Source: Fannyhessea vaginae DSM 15829 (GTDB taxonomy: Bacteria; Actinomycetota; Coriobacteriia; Coriobacteriales; Atopobiaceae). Taken from it: 64,000 nt of DNA. The position numbers were made by a program, and so were the translations under genes. Below the pieces are notes generated by a model that worked only from the letters and a program-made list of their open reading frames with translations, was not told where the DNA came from and did not search any database. Below, piece by piece: positions 1-8,691 of the stretch. The stretch is taken from contig NZ_ACGK02000001.1 in assembly GCF_000159235.2 (NCBI RefSeq), positions 682,001 through 746,000 on the forward strand, in the 5' to 3' direction. Position 1 is the stretch's first letter. Each line of letters begins with the position of its first letter.

Positions 1-1
1 C

Positions 2-688
2 GCTGGTAAAACAACTATTCTTAAGTTGCTGCGCGGACTTTTGGTTCCCCAATCAGGAAGCGTTTGTTATAAAGGCAAAGACATTTCACAACGTAGCGTT
101 GCTCAACTAGCAGGAGATATTGGTTTTGTCTTTCAAAATCCTGATGATCAAATCTTTGAATCAAGCGTCTTGCGCGAAGTTATGTTTGGGCTTATGCGTT
201 TGGGTATCTCTGAGGCTTCTGCACAAACGCAAGCGCGGAAAAGCTTAGAGCTTGTAGGGCTTGCTGATAAAGCTGATGTTAATCCGTATGATTTAGGGCT
301 TTGTGCGCGAAAACTTGTGTGTTTGGCTTCTATTTTAGCCATGGATCCATCGGTTGTTCTTTTAGATGAGCCAACAATTGCGCAGGATAGTAATGGTAAA
401 AAGATTCTTGCATCAATTATTAAGCAGCTCGTTTTGCAAAATAAAACTGTTATAGCGGTTCTTCACGACATGAATTTTGTTGCACAGGTGTTTGATCGCG
501 TGGTAGTTATAGACGATGGTCACCCCATTTTTGATGGTTCGCCGCGTGATGTTTTCTCGCGTAAAGACGTGCTTTCTCAGGCAAGCCTTGATCAGCCGCC
601 TGTTGTTAAGTTGTGCGAAGCACTTGGTTATTCAAAAACACTGCTTACTGCAGATGAATTTATAGCGCATTATCGCTCAACCTTTTGA
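2..688 (+). CDS. ECF-type ABC transporter ATPase (5' truncated by window)
   Basis: Reading is open from the first bases, so the true start lies left of the window. The visible part begins inside the Walker A loop (AGKTT). It continues with a Q-loop (FQNPDDQ), Walker B (VVLLDEPT) and an H-loop (VLHDM), the order of a CbiO/EcfA-type ATPase that powers uptake of vitamins or metal ions. The ABC signature, normally LSGGQ, reads LGLCARK, so this subunit may be the degenerate partner of an asymmetric pair. It ends in TGA just before a strong hairpin. The substrate cannot be told because the S and T components are outside the window. Family assignment is firm, substrate unknown. Confidence 0.85.
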   Translation, partial: AGKTTILKLLRGLLVPQSGSVCYKGKDISQRSVAQLAGDIGFVFQNPDDQIFESSVLREVMFGLMRLGISEASAQTQARKSLELVGLADKADVNPYDLGLCARKLVCLASILAMDPSVVLLDEPTIAQDSNGKKILASIIKQLVLQNKTVIAVLHDMNFVAQVFDRVVVIDDGHPIFDGSPRDVFSRKDVLSQASLDQPPVVKLCEALGYSKTLLTADEFIAHYRSTF

Positions 689-702
689 TTTTAAGTCAAT
701 AA

Positions 703-734
703 ACCCCCAAACGCACGTGTGTTCGTTTGGGGGT
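703..734. terminator. bidirectional terminator between convergent genes
   Basis: Perfect 11-bp inverted repeat, 703-713 (ACCCCCAAACG) with 724-734 (CGTTTGGGGGT), with a 10-nt loop. It lies between the end of the ATPase gene on the plus strand and the end of the permease gene on the minus strand, so it probably ends both transcripts. T-runs are poor on both sides. Confidence 0.7.
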
Positions 735-753
735 ACTTGGTATGTTTGTGTTG

Positions 754-2280
754 TTACACAATAGGGGAGATGCCACTAAAGTGCAGATAAAGTGATGCAA
801 TCGCTAAAACAATAACAGCTAATACAATAATTGCATCTTTAAGTCCGCAAAAGGCACGTTTGTGGTATTGATGTGCTCCCATGAGATAAAGCAAAATTCC
901 AGGTGCAAATAATACCGTGGTAATCATTATGCCTTTCCAGCCACATGTCCATACTAAGAAAAGCGTATATATGAAAGAAGCCGTACCAAAGAAACGTGCA
1001 ATTGATAGTCGAGGAGCATGTTTTTTGTTAAAGCCTTCCTTTTTCCAGCTTACTATCATGTAAAACGCTGCCGAGCATACATAAGGAATGAGAATGGTGC
1101 TCACAGCGCAGGCATAGAAGAATTGGTATGTGCCTTCCGACAGAAATGCAATGAGCAAAAACAATTGCATAACCGCAGCGCTCACCAATATAGTTACCAC
1201 GGGCGCATTGTTTTTGTTGGTACGTGCAAAACACTTAGGAAACGTTTGTCGCTTTGCTGCCTCAAATGGCGTTTCTGCACAGATGATGACATATCCTAAA
1301 AGCGCTCCAGCAAGTGAAAGACATACACCCAAATTTACGATAGCCGCGCCAATGGGACCAATTGCAATTTCTAAAACTCCTGCCATTGACGGGGTTGCAA
1401 GGTGAGCCATTTCTTCGCGCGGTACAATACCCATGCTTAAGAGCGAAATTAAGAAATATAAAACAAATACGCTGATAAAACCTAGTGAAGTTGCTCTGCC
1501 AACGTCTTTTACAAATTTAGCATGGCCCGAGATAACAACTGCAGTTTCGATACCAGTAAAAATCCAAACGAGTGAAATCATCGTTGATATGATTTGATCG
1601 GTGAGATTTGCGCCACCAGGTTCGCCCATAAAATTGCTAAAAAAGATATCGGGATTAAACTTGTTAAACATCAAAATGCTCACCACAAATAGTGCAAGCG
1701 GAACAACTTTTGCAATGGTGACTACAATGTTAATGCCAGCTGCCTCTTTAACGCCACGTGTGACAACATATGCTAAAACCCAGATAACAACGGATGCACA
1801 GATTACGGATAATAAATTGTTCCCATTGCCAAAGACAGGAAAGAAATATCCAAGGGCACCAAAAAACATAATTGCAAAGCTGACGTTAGATAAACATCCG
1901 CTAATCCAATATCCATATGCAGAGTTAAAGCCAACATAGTCGCCAAAGCCAGCTGCTGCGTACGCATAGATACCACCAGTTAGATCGGGACGAAGTTGCG
2001 AGAGACCTTGGAATGCTTTCATCAAACAAAAAACACCCACAAAGCAAATTGCCCAACCTATAATGACCGCTGCGGTATGAGCGCCACCTGCTGCTAAGTC
2101 ACCCATAAGAGAAAATATACCAGCGCAGATGGTAGAAGTAATAACCATCATGGTTAGACGAAAAAGACCCATTCCACCAGGATCAATTATGTCTTCGTTA
2201 GTGGTTTGCATGGCATGGTTTGCTAAAGCATGATGTCCAGCACCAGAAGAAGTATGAGAGCCCGAAGCATGTTTATTCAT
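754..2280 (-). CDS. ArcD-like amino acid antiporter (APC superfamily)
   Basis: Integral membrane protein of 508 residues with about 12-13 hydrophobic segments after a short polar, His/Ser-rich N-terminus. It has the early motif ICAGIFSLMGDLAAGG and the later ITGI-like helix of basic amino acid/polyamine antiporters; overall it most resembles arginine:ornithine exchangers. The ATG at 2280 is chosen because GGGAG stands 8 bases before it; an upstream ATG at 2325 has no such site. It lies downstream of, and on the same strand as, the dimethylarginase-like gene, which suggests it imports arginine or methylarginine and exports citrulline or ornithine. The substrate is inferred from context. Confidence 0.8.
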   Translation of the reverse strand: MNKHASGSHTSSGAGHHALANHAMQTTNEDIIDPGGMGLFRLTMMVITSTICAGIFSLMGDLAAGGAHTAAVIIGWAICFVGVFCLMKAFQGLSQLRPDLTGGIYAYAAAGFGDYVGFNSAYGYWISGCLSNVSFAIMFFGALGYFFPVFGNGNNLLSVICASVVIWVLAYVVTRGVKEAAGINIVVTIAKVVPLALFVVSILMFNKFNPDIFFSNFMGEPGGANLTDQIISTMISLVWIFTGIETAVVISGHAKFVKDVGRATSLGFISVFVLYFLISLLSMGIVPREEMAHLATPSMAGVLEIAIGPIGAAIVNLGVCLSLAGALLGYVIICAETPFEAAKRQTFPKCFARTNKNNAPVVTILVSAAVMQLFLLIAFLSEGTYQFFYACAVSTILIPYVCSAAFYMIVSWKKEGFNKKHAPRLSIARFFGTASFIYTLFLVWTCGWKGIMITTVLFAPGILLYLMGAHQYHKRAFCGLKDAIIVLAVIVLAIASLYLHFSGISPIV

Positions 2281-2308
2281 AAGACAACTCCCAAATTGAT
2301 TGAAGTAT

Positions 2309-2388
2309 ACAGCCGCTTTGTGCACTAGCGCAGCAGAACGCTGCAGCGATAACGCCTTGCACGCGCAAAAAGATGTCTGAGCGGCTGT
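2309..2388 (-). repeat. inverted repeat between dimethylarginase and antiporter genes
   Basis: A 9-bp perfect inverted repeat (ACAGCCGCT at 2309-2317, AGCGGCTGT at 2380-2388) encloses about 60 bases of GC-rich, foldable sequence, including CGCTGCAGCG. It would form an intercistronic stem in a minus-strand transcript. It may stabilise or process the mRNA; there is no T-run typical of termination. Confidence 0.4.
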
Positions 2389-2404
2389 AACTGATGTTTA
2401 GACT

Positions 2405-3181
2405 TTAGAAACGCAAAGACAGACAAGAAAGTCCGCCATCGAGTTTTCTATATTCAGAAGTGTCTACAACAATAGTTTTATATCCAGCATCTTGTACAGC
2501 TTTTAGAACGTTTGGATATCCTTCTGGAACAATTACGGTTCCATTCATCCAAATACAGTTTGCTGCATACGCTTCGTTTTCTGGAATTTGAATACGGTTA
2601 TAATCTTTAAAATCTTCTTTATCCACAAACTCGCCCGAAACAAGCATATTGTTGTCTTCAAGGTAATTAACGCCTGTTTTAAGGTGCAAAACGTGCTCAA
2701 GTGGAACTTCTGATCCACTTAGACCCCATGAATTAAGAATTTGAATAAATTGGCGAATTCCTTCTTCATTGGTACGAGCAGATTTTCCAACGTAAAAATG
2801 ATCGCCAACCATCATGACGTCTCCGCCGTCGATAGTTCCAGGAGCTTGGATGTGTTTGATATGGTCGTCATCAAAGAAACGTTTAAGAACGGGTTCAATT
2901 TCGTTTTTCTCGCCATTACGACTTGGAGCACCTGGGTTGGTAACAATTGCACCTTTTGAGGTAATAACACAAGGATCTTCTACAAAGCATGAGTCGGGAT
3001 ATTCTTCAAGAGCTGGAAGAACGGTTACATCAACGCCGCATTTTAAAAGCGCGTCAATGTAATTAGTGTGCTGAGCCATTGCAAGCTCCCAGTTTGGTTT
3101 TCCAAGTTCAGGAGCACTAGTAATGCCATCTACCATAGATTTTGCAGGACGACGAACAATAACATGTGTGAACTTAGCCAT
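2405..3181 (-). CDS. dimethylarginine dimethylaminohydrolase (DDAH) family amidinotransferase
   Basis: Protein of 258 residues in the guanidino-group modifying fold. Visible marks of the DDAH family are FVEDP, PGAPSR, TIDGGDV, HVLHLK with the catalytic His, and GGLSC with the catalytic Cys (about residue 253) near the C-terminus. DDAH hydrolyses asymmetric dimethylarginine or monomethylarginine to citrulline and an amine; related family members act on arginine. The ATG at 3181 has GAAAGGA in front of it, while the upstream ATG at 3259 does not, so the shorter form is preferred. It is followed by an ArcD-like antiporter on the same strand. The length is typical for bacterial DDAH. Exact substrate is unproven. 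Confidence 0.85.
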   Translation of the reverse strand: MAKFTHVIVRRPAKSMVDGITSAPELGKPNWELAMAQHTNYIDALLKCGVDVTVLPALEEYPDSCFVEDPCVITSKGAIVTNPGAPSRNGEKNEIEPVLKRFFDDDHIKHIQAPGTIDGGDVMMVGDHFYVGKSARTNEEGIRQFIQILNSWGLSGSEVPLEHVLHLKTGVNYLEDNNMLVSGEFVDKEDFKDYNRIQIPENEAYAANCIWMNGTVIVPEGYPNVLKAVQDAGYKTIVVDTSEYRKLDGGLSCLSLRF

Positions 3182-3428
3182 AACGTATCCTTTCTCATAA
3201 AGTTGTTGGCATGTTTTACTCGCTACGCTTGAGATGCAAATGTGCATACAAAGCGTCACGATATTTAACGCGATTATAAAGTGAGGGTAAAAATGTTCGC
3301 AAGAAAAATTAGGCGAAAATTTTGCGAACGGTTAGACGAAGCTTGGCAAGGTAACGATGAAGGATATTTTGGTTGCTATGGGGATTTAGTATTGTTGAAA
3401 TGTCGCTTACTACAATTTCAGCTAGAAG

Positions 3429-5930
3429 TTATTTTGGCGCGCTGCCAAAAAGCAAGAATGTCCCAGCATACACAGAGATCATAATCGCACATAGGGGAAT
3501 GATAAAACAGAAAGCAATAAATATACGATCATTTATAGATGTGGTACTTGTCCGTGCATGCGTCCTTTTACACGAGCCTCCAAATCCTCGCGCTTGCATT
3601 GCTTTTGCTAAGTTAACCGATCTTCTGATCGATAGGACAAAAAGTGCAAATGCTTGAGGAAAGAATGCTTTAACAGGACTTTTATCACCAATGCCTCGCG
3701 AACGACGTGCTGCACATAAAGCCGTCCAGTCTTCTTGCAGTACACCCAATAAGCGCATACCTGCAAGTCCTCCATATACAAAACGGTCAGGTAAATGAAC
3801 AAGTTGCGTCCAAGCATCTGCTAATGCTGTTGCGTCAATACCTATAACCGTAACAATGGATGGAACGCCTATTGCAAGAATACGGATTGCAGTTGCAAGT
3901 GCAAGCGAACTTGAAAGATCGCTGATATGAATAAAGCCCCAATCAAACCAAATTGCACCTCCACTTTTACCATAAAGCCACACTGCTAATGCAGAACTAG
4001 GTGCACCTATCCAAACAGGCCAAGAGAGTTTTATTACTTTACAAGGTTTTATGTTGATACACGCGCATGCAATAAAGTCAAGTATAAGCGCGCAAGTTGC
4101 AGATACCCAGTCCAGGGTAAAAAGTAAAGGGATTGCAAAAATGAGCGCACCAAACATGCGAGTTGCAGGATTAAGCGAGGCAAGAAAAGGAGAAACGCTT
4201 GAGGTTGGGATTTCTTCGGCGCGCTCGTTGACGTTAGTTACCTGTATCGACTGCGGAATACGCGACTTTTTTTGTGTTAATAGAATTGTGTGCGCGTGCA
4301 ATTTTTTGATTAAGAGTTTATCGTGGGTTACAACTACAATGCATATTCCTTGTGATTTGAGTTTCTTAAGCAATTTCACAATTTCTGTCCAGCACTTATA
4401 ATCTTGTCCATACGTTGGCTCGTCCAATATTAAAATTTTTGGTTGTGCCGCAAGAGCTGCAGCTACGGTAAGACGTCTTTTTTCTCCACCAGATAATGTG
4501 TATGGATTTGCTTGTTCATAGGAATCCAATCCAAACGTCTTTAAAAGTGTCCGCGCTTGTTCGCGTTGGTTGTATATATCTAATGTGGGAGAGCTTAACG
4601 ATACGCCAAGCATAACTTCATCTAAAACTGTTGAACGCGCAAACTGATGCTCTGGATTTTGAAATACATACGATATACGCCGAGCTAAATCCTTTGAATT
4701 CCATGTCAGGGGATTTGTTGTGTCAAGGCCTGCACATAATGATGTGTGTGCATGGAGTTCTCCGCATATAGGATTTAGAAGACCTGCGATTGTAAGCGCA
4801 AGTGTTGTTTTGCCCGTTCCGTTTTCTCCTATAAAAGCATAAGCTTCACCTGCGTGGAAGTCCATATTGATATGCGTTGCAATCGGTGTATCTGTACGCC
4901 CGATAGCTAGATTATGTGCGCTTAGTAAAAGCGGATGTGTTGTGTTTGCAGGGCATGTCTTGCTTGGCGTGCTTTGTAAGTGGGGTGCTATTGATGTCGT
5001 TGAGTTGCTCTCAAACAAATCTAAAGCAAACGATTGTTTTTGTTTATAAAACGATTGTTTTTGTTGATATACACGTGGTACCCAAATTCCTAAATCTTTC
5101 CAGGGTAAGTCTGTTCTAGAAAACACTTCATCAGGCGTTCCATCTGCCACGATAATGGTTTGGTTATCATCTTTTGAGCTTAAGATGGTAGATGTCGTCG
5201 TATGTAAGCGTTCGTGTGTTTTTTCATCATGAGTAAGATAACTCTTTTGCCCAAGAATAATAACCCTATTAACGATATCAAGCCAAGGTTGGATATGATG
5301 CTCCACGAGCATCATGGTTGCATTGGTAGTTTTAAGAACGTGGTGTGTTGCTGCAACTATTTGCTTTGTGCCCACAGGGTCTAGATTTGCTGTTGGTTCA
5401 TCTAACAAAAGTATCCGAGGCTGCATAGCAAGAGCTCCTGCAAGCGCAAGCCGTTGCATTTGACCTCCACTTAAATGCCCGGTATTGCGATGAAGTTGGA
5501 TATCCTGAAGCCCCACTTCTTGTAAGCATGTGTGTACACGTTTCCAAATTTCTGGTTTTTGAACGCCTAGGTTTTCGCATCCAAAAGCGACGTTGTCACC
5601 TAATTTCTCAAAAATCATCTGAGCGTTAGGGTCTTGCATAACAAGAGCTACATCGCCTCGTGCTTGGGCGAGAGGTTTATTGTCTATATAAATGGAGCCT
5701 TCACATATGCCGCCGTCATCGTCTTGTGTTTTTGCGGATCCGCTTGTATTGCCAATAAGCCCTGCTGCGCCTTCAAGAATGGTTGATTTTCCAATTCCTG
5801 ATGCGCCTAATAACAAAACACGCTCACCAGCATGAATGGTTAAATCCAAATTTCGTACGGCAAAATTGTTTCTGCATGCATGAGCATAACCCCATTTAGA
5901 AAAACGTAATGTAGCACGAGTGTCATTCAT
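3429..5930 (-). CDS. ykoDC: fused ECF ATPase-ATPase-EcfT protein (YkoD-YkoC fusion)
   Basis: One 833-residue chain with three modules. ATPase 1 (about 1-250) has Walker A GASGIGKST at 42-50, QDPNAQ, LSGGQMQ and LLLDEPT. ATPase 2 (about 335-560) has GENGTGKTT, FQNPEHQ, LSGGEKRR and LILDEPT. The C-terminal part (about 590-833) is an EcfT/CbiQ-type membrane subunit with the two cytoplasmic coupling motifs (AARRSRGIG and AMQARGFG). Together these make the whole energising module of an ECF transporter. It lies 33 bases downstream of a YkoE-type substrate component, so the system is predicted to import thiamine or its HMP precursor. YkoD is usually a double ATPase with YkoC separate; here they are one polypeptide. 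The start at 5930 has only a weak ribosome site. Confidence 0.88.
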   Translation of the reverse strand: MNDTRATLRFSKWGYAHACRNNFAVRNLDLTIHAGERVLLLGASGIGKSTILEGAAGLIGNTSGSAKTQDDDGGICEGSIYIDNKPLAQARGDVALVMQDPNAQMIFEKLGDNVAFGCENLGVQKPEIWKRVHTCLQEVGLQDIQLHRNTGHLSGGQMQRLALAGALAMQPRILLLDEPTANLDPVGTKQIVAATHHVLKTTNATMMLVEHHIQPWLDIVNRVIILGQKSYLTHDEKTHERLHTTTSTILSSKDDNQTIIVADGTPDEVFSRTDLPWKDLGIWVPRVYQQKQSFYKQKQSFALDLFESNSTTSIAPHLQSTPSKTCPANTTHPLLLSAHNLAIGRTDTPIATHINMDFHAGEAYAFIGENGTGKTTLALTIAGLLNPICGELHAHTSLCAGLDTTNPLTWNSKDLARRISYVFQNPEHQFARSTVLDEVMLGVSLSSPTLDIYNQREQARTLLKTFGLDSYEQANPYTLSGGEKRRLTVAAALAAQPKILILDEPTYGQDYKCWTEIVKLLKKLKSQGICIVVVTHDKLLIKKLHAHTILLTQKKSRIPQSIQVTNVNERAEEIPTSSVSPFLASLNPATRMFGALIFAIPLLFTLDWVSATCALILDFIACACINIKPCKVIKLSWPVWIGAPSSALAVWLYGKSGGAIWFDWGFIHISDLSSSLALATAIRILAIGVPSIVTVIGIDATALADAWTQLVHLPDRFVYGGLAGMRLLGVLQEDWTALCAARRSRGIGDKSPVKAFFPQAFALFVLSIRRSVNLAKAMQARGFGGSCKRTHARTSTTSINDRIFIAFCFIIPLCAIMISVYAGTFLLFGSAPK

Positions 5931-5963
5931 GTTGATGAGTGTGTAGAAATTCTTGTTACGATG

Positions 5964-6566
5964 CTAATGTTTGCGTACTTCGCGACCCGAAGCAAAGGAA
6001 TCTAATGCGCCAGTTTGGGCGAGTTTGAGGTAAAGGAACCACATAAGCAGTCCTGCAATGACAATACCAGATACAACTGACGATACAAGGTAGGTAACGC
6101 CATACTTACCCAAAATATCAATACCTTGAAAGTGTTTGATAAAGCTATATCCCCAAGCAGCCACACCTGTAAGAGCGCCCGATAAAAGCATGGTGTCTAA
6201 AGACCAGCGCTTATAGCAAAATATAGCAAATGCCAATTCTGCGCCCACGCCTTGAATGAGGGCAATAATAATAGTCGGAGCACCGCCCCATTGATTACCA
6301 AGCAATGCTTCCAAAACGCCTGCTACAAGTTCGGCGTAGATTGCTGCGCCAGGTTTTCTTACGATAACAGCACCAAGAGGCGCGGCAAACAAGAATAAGC
6401 CATTAAGCAGGCCGTTAAGACCAGGGAGCATACCATTAAGAAGATGGCTTGGAATTGACCAGCCAATAGCAATAAGCCAGTAAATAAGAGCGGAAACAAC
6501 GCCAATAACCGAAGCAACGGTAATATCAACAACACGCCAGCGTAAATTAGATGTTTCTTGTGACAT
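5964..6566 (-). CDS. ykoE: ECF transporter S component, YkoE family (thiamine/HMP)
   Basis: Membrane protein of 200 residues with about 5-6 hydrophobic helices. It carries the family marks VRKPGAAIYAELVAG, LGNQWGG and QGVGAELAFAI, which I recognise from YkoE proteins, the substrate-binding part of the thiamine/hydroxymethylpyrimidine ECF importer. The start has GAAAGG upstream. It is the first gene of a two-gene unit with the fused ATPase/EcfT gene. I looked for a TPP riboswitch in the leader and did not see the conserved CTGAGA and GAACCTGATC elements, so the thiamine assignment rests on family membership. Confidence 0.85.
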   Translation of the reverse strand: MSQETSNLRWRVVDITVASVIGVVSALIYWLIAIGWSIPSHLLNGMLPGLNGLLNGLFLFAAPLGAVIVRKPGAAIYAELVAGVLEALLGNQWGGAPTIIIALIQGVGAELAFAIFCYKRWSLDTMLLSGALTGVAAWGYSFIKHFQGIDILGKYGVTYLVSSVVSGIVIAGLLMWFLYLKLAQTGALDSFASGREVRKH

Positions 6567-6667
6567 ACAACTGCCTTTCTCATAAAGTTTATATGAGGGT
6601 GCGGCTTGAGAGCATGGTATTCACTGATCTTTTGCTGCGCTCATTTATCCGAGGTGAGTATACAACA

Positions 6668-6694
6668 CCGCATAGCGCTTTGTACGCTATGCGG
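6668..6694 (-). terminator. hairpin downstream of surface-protein gene
   Basis: Perfect 10-bp stem CCGCATAGCG (6668-6677) / CGCTATGCGG (6685-6694) with a 7-nt loop, between the end of the surface-protein gene and the start of ykoE. In the minus-strand transcript it is followed by TGTTGTAT, a weak T-rich tail. It is a probable terminator, or a terminator that partly reads through into ykoE. Confidence 0.5.
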
Positions 6695-6735
6695 CGGTAA
6701 TTAAAAATATTTTTCACGTTTTACATATGAAAATA

Positions 6736-8261
6736 TTACTTACGTGGTTTTGAGTGTTTTTTGAGTCCACATAAGCTTGTTAAGAAGCCTAATACCGACA
6801 ACGATCCTACAACTTGCGATGCTGCACCTGCATCAGAAGTTTGAGGCGTCATGTGTTTGTTATTATCTTTGATATTGTCTTGGTTATGGTTACCTTGTTG
6901 TTGATTGTTTTGACCGCCTTGATCATTTTGACCGTCCGTGGGTTGTCCAGGATTATGGTGTGGAGTTGGTGGAGTTGGTGGTTGCGGCGTGGGATCTTTC
7001 TTAAAGGTCCACGTTCCCACAAATGTTACATCGCTGGATATATGAGAAACATTTGATGTGTTCCAACCCGTAAAAGTCCAAGTTCCTTGTGCGTCTTTGT
7101 CTTTAACGGTTGTTGTAGCCAATTTATCTGCATTAACACTCGTGCTTTCGTATGCTTTTGTTGCAGTTGGCAAAAGCTTAGTTACACTCTTAGGCAAAGC
7201 CTGTTTTGCGTCTGTTCCATTTACAAATGAATAAGTTACGTTAAATTCCTTTGCACCACGGATATTGAATGAGACATCACCTAGGACATATCCTTTATCG
7301 CCCCACATAAGATTATCGCCATTAGGATTGGCGTAATACAATACCGACCATACTTTTCCGTCTTTGGTGTTCACAAAGGTAAAGGTATTATTCTTATGGT
7401 CAACAGTTCCAACGCTGTTCAGATATGCGCCGTTACCTTCGGTATCGTTATAAATGTCAAAATACAATGGCTTAGACGCGTCTTGACCACGCTTTGCCAC
7501 AACCTGGGTAAAACGATAGGGGATTGGCTGAGATTTTGATTTTTGGGGATTGTCTTTATCAGGAACGAGCACAACATCAGGCAAATGCTGTGCAACAAAA
7601 GGTGTGGCATGTTGAATATCTTGCATGTTTTTAGGTAAAATGCTCCAGTACTTTTTCAAGTCGAGCTTACTCAGGTCACCATTATCAACAATTTTTGTTA
7701 TCTTATTCCACCCAAAGGCTTGAGAGCCAATAGTTTTCAGCGTAGAGGGAAGCGTAACAGAGCTAATGTTGTTTTCTCTGAACGCAACAGCATCAATTTC
7801 TGTTACTCCCTCGGGAATAGTAACTTCGCCACTAATGCTGTTCCACCAAAATGCAGCGTACCCGATTTTTTTCAGTGTTGAAGGAAACGTTACGCTTTTA
7901 ATAAGTCCATCGTATCGCTTACTCGAATTAGAAAATGCTTGCCCATCAATTTCAGTGATACCTTCAGGAATAACAAGTTTGCCGCCCGATTTTTTGAGCT
8001 TCTCGATACCTGATGCCAACAGACCTCCTGGAGCTGTACCATCAGTTGATCTTCTATCAACAATTTTTGTGTCATCGTGCTCATCGAGGTAGAAGTCATT
8101 TTTTGTCCATACTATTGGATCTTGTTTTTGACTACGCAATTCTTGCTTAGATATCTGCTGGGGGGGGTTGTTTCAGTAGCAAGCGCAAGTGTAGATGGCG
8201 CAATGCACAGACCACACGTAATAGCAGCGATAACACATGATTTTTGTAATACTAAATTCAT
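6736..8261 (-). pseudogene. phase-variable LRR/SHIRT surface protein, out of frame at a C8 tract
   Basis: The ATG at 8261 has a good ribosome site (GAAAGG) and encodes a classic signal peptide (basic start, hydrophobic core, ending LALA). Five codons after the predicted cleavage site the frame meets eight C residues (8160-8167 on the plus strand as G) and then stops at 8114-8112 after 49 codons. The body of the protein, open in another frame from before 8139 to 6736, would join the signal peptide exactly if the tract had 6 or 9 C. The body has LRR_5/BspA-type leucine-rich repeats (first about 140 residues), a middle domain, a SHIRT-like domain (VTYSFVNGT to FVGTWTF), a Pro/Gln/Asn-rich stalk, and a C-terminal sorting-like signal (TPQTSD, hydrophobic stretch, KKHSKPRK). 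This is either an OFF phase variant or a sequencing or mutational indel. Confidence 0.85.
8160..8167 (-). repeat. homopolymeric C8 tract (G8 on plus strand)
   Basis: Eight identical bases within the coding start of a secreted surface protein, just after the signal peptide. Tracts like this slip during replication. The two halves of the gene are in frames that differ by exactly what one added C would correct. Confidence 0.9.
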
Positions 8262-8602
8262 GGTATACAACCTTTCGTATCTAATTATCGCGAAATAATG
8301 CTTTATTTATAGTAGTCGTATCCTTAAGAAATGTATACATAATTAAAAGATTATTAACGTAAAATCAATGTCTTTTATAACGAGGGAATTATTCCAGTAA
8401 GCATTTTGTTAAGCCTCCAGCTGTCGTCGGTGATAGTCAGACACCTTGTTAAAATTGTATTTTCAAATCAAGGGAGCGCTTATGAGACGCAACCTAAACT
8501 AAGGGCTATAAACTGTTCAAAACAAATTTTATGCGGCTCCCCAGTGTATTCTTGCAGGTAACATGCGTCACAAATGTGTATGGGTAACGAAACTATTCAT
8601 AC
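8262..8602. other. intergenic region, divergent promoters, no gene recognised
   Basis: AT-rich spacer between the surface-protein gene (leftward) and the maltodextrin operon (rightward). On the minus strand TACTATAAA is a plausible -10 for the surface protein. A TGTATACA palindrome sits at 8332-8339. A six-codon open frame (ATG near 8481, reading MRRNLN) and a weak GGGAGC/GCTCCC pairing are present between about 8472 and 8555. I do not recognise a known riboswitch or RNA here. Confidence 0.4.
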
Positions 8603-8638
8603 GCGGTAAGCGGTATAGGTTTAGCGGTAAACGGTATA
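8603..8638 (+). promoter_or_regulatory. 21-bp spaced direct repeats upstream of maltodextrin operon
   Basis: GCGGTAAGCGGTATA (8603 on) is repeated as GCGGTAAACGGTATA (8624 on). The copies start 21 bp apart, two helical turns, so a protein could bind both on one face. The position, about 60 bp upstream of the LacI-type operator, suits an activator site. The binding protein is unknown. Confidence 0.5.
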
Positions 8639-8691
8639 AAAAAGATTTTCAAGCTAATTCTTATCTCGACCACGTAAACTATAGGTAACAC

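Noticed and set aside
1018..1405. Plus-strand frames within the permease gene
   Set aside because: Out-of-frame shadows of a membrane protein gene with a good start on the minus strand.
6567..6735. TPP riboswitch upstream of ykoE
   Set aside because: The conserved CTGAGA and GAACCTGATC-type elements are not present on the minus strand; GATCAGTGAATACCA is only a loose echo.
8481..8501. Six-codon leader peptide (MRRNLN) before the maltodextrin operon
   Set aside because: Too short, no biased codon, no linked terminator; could arise by chance.
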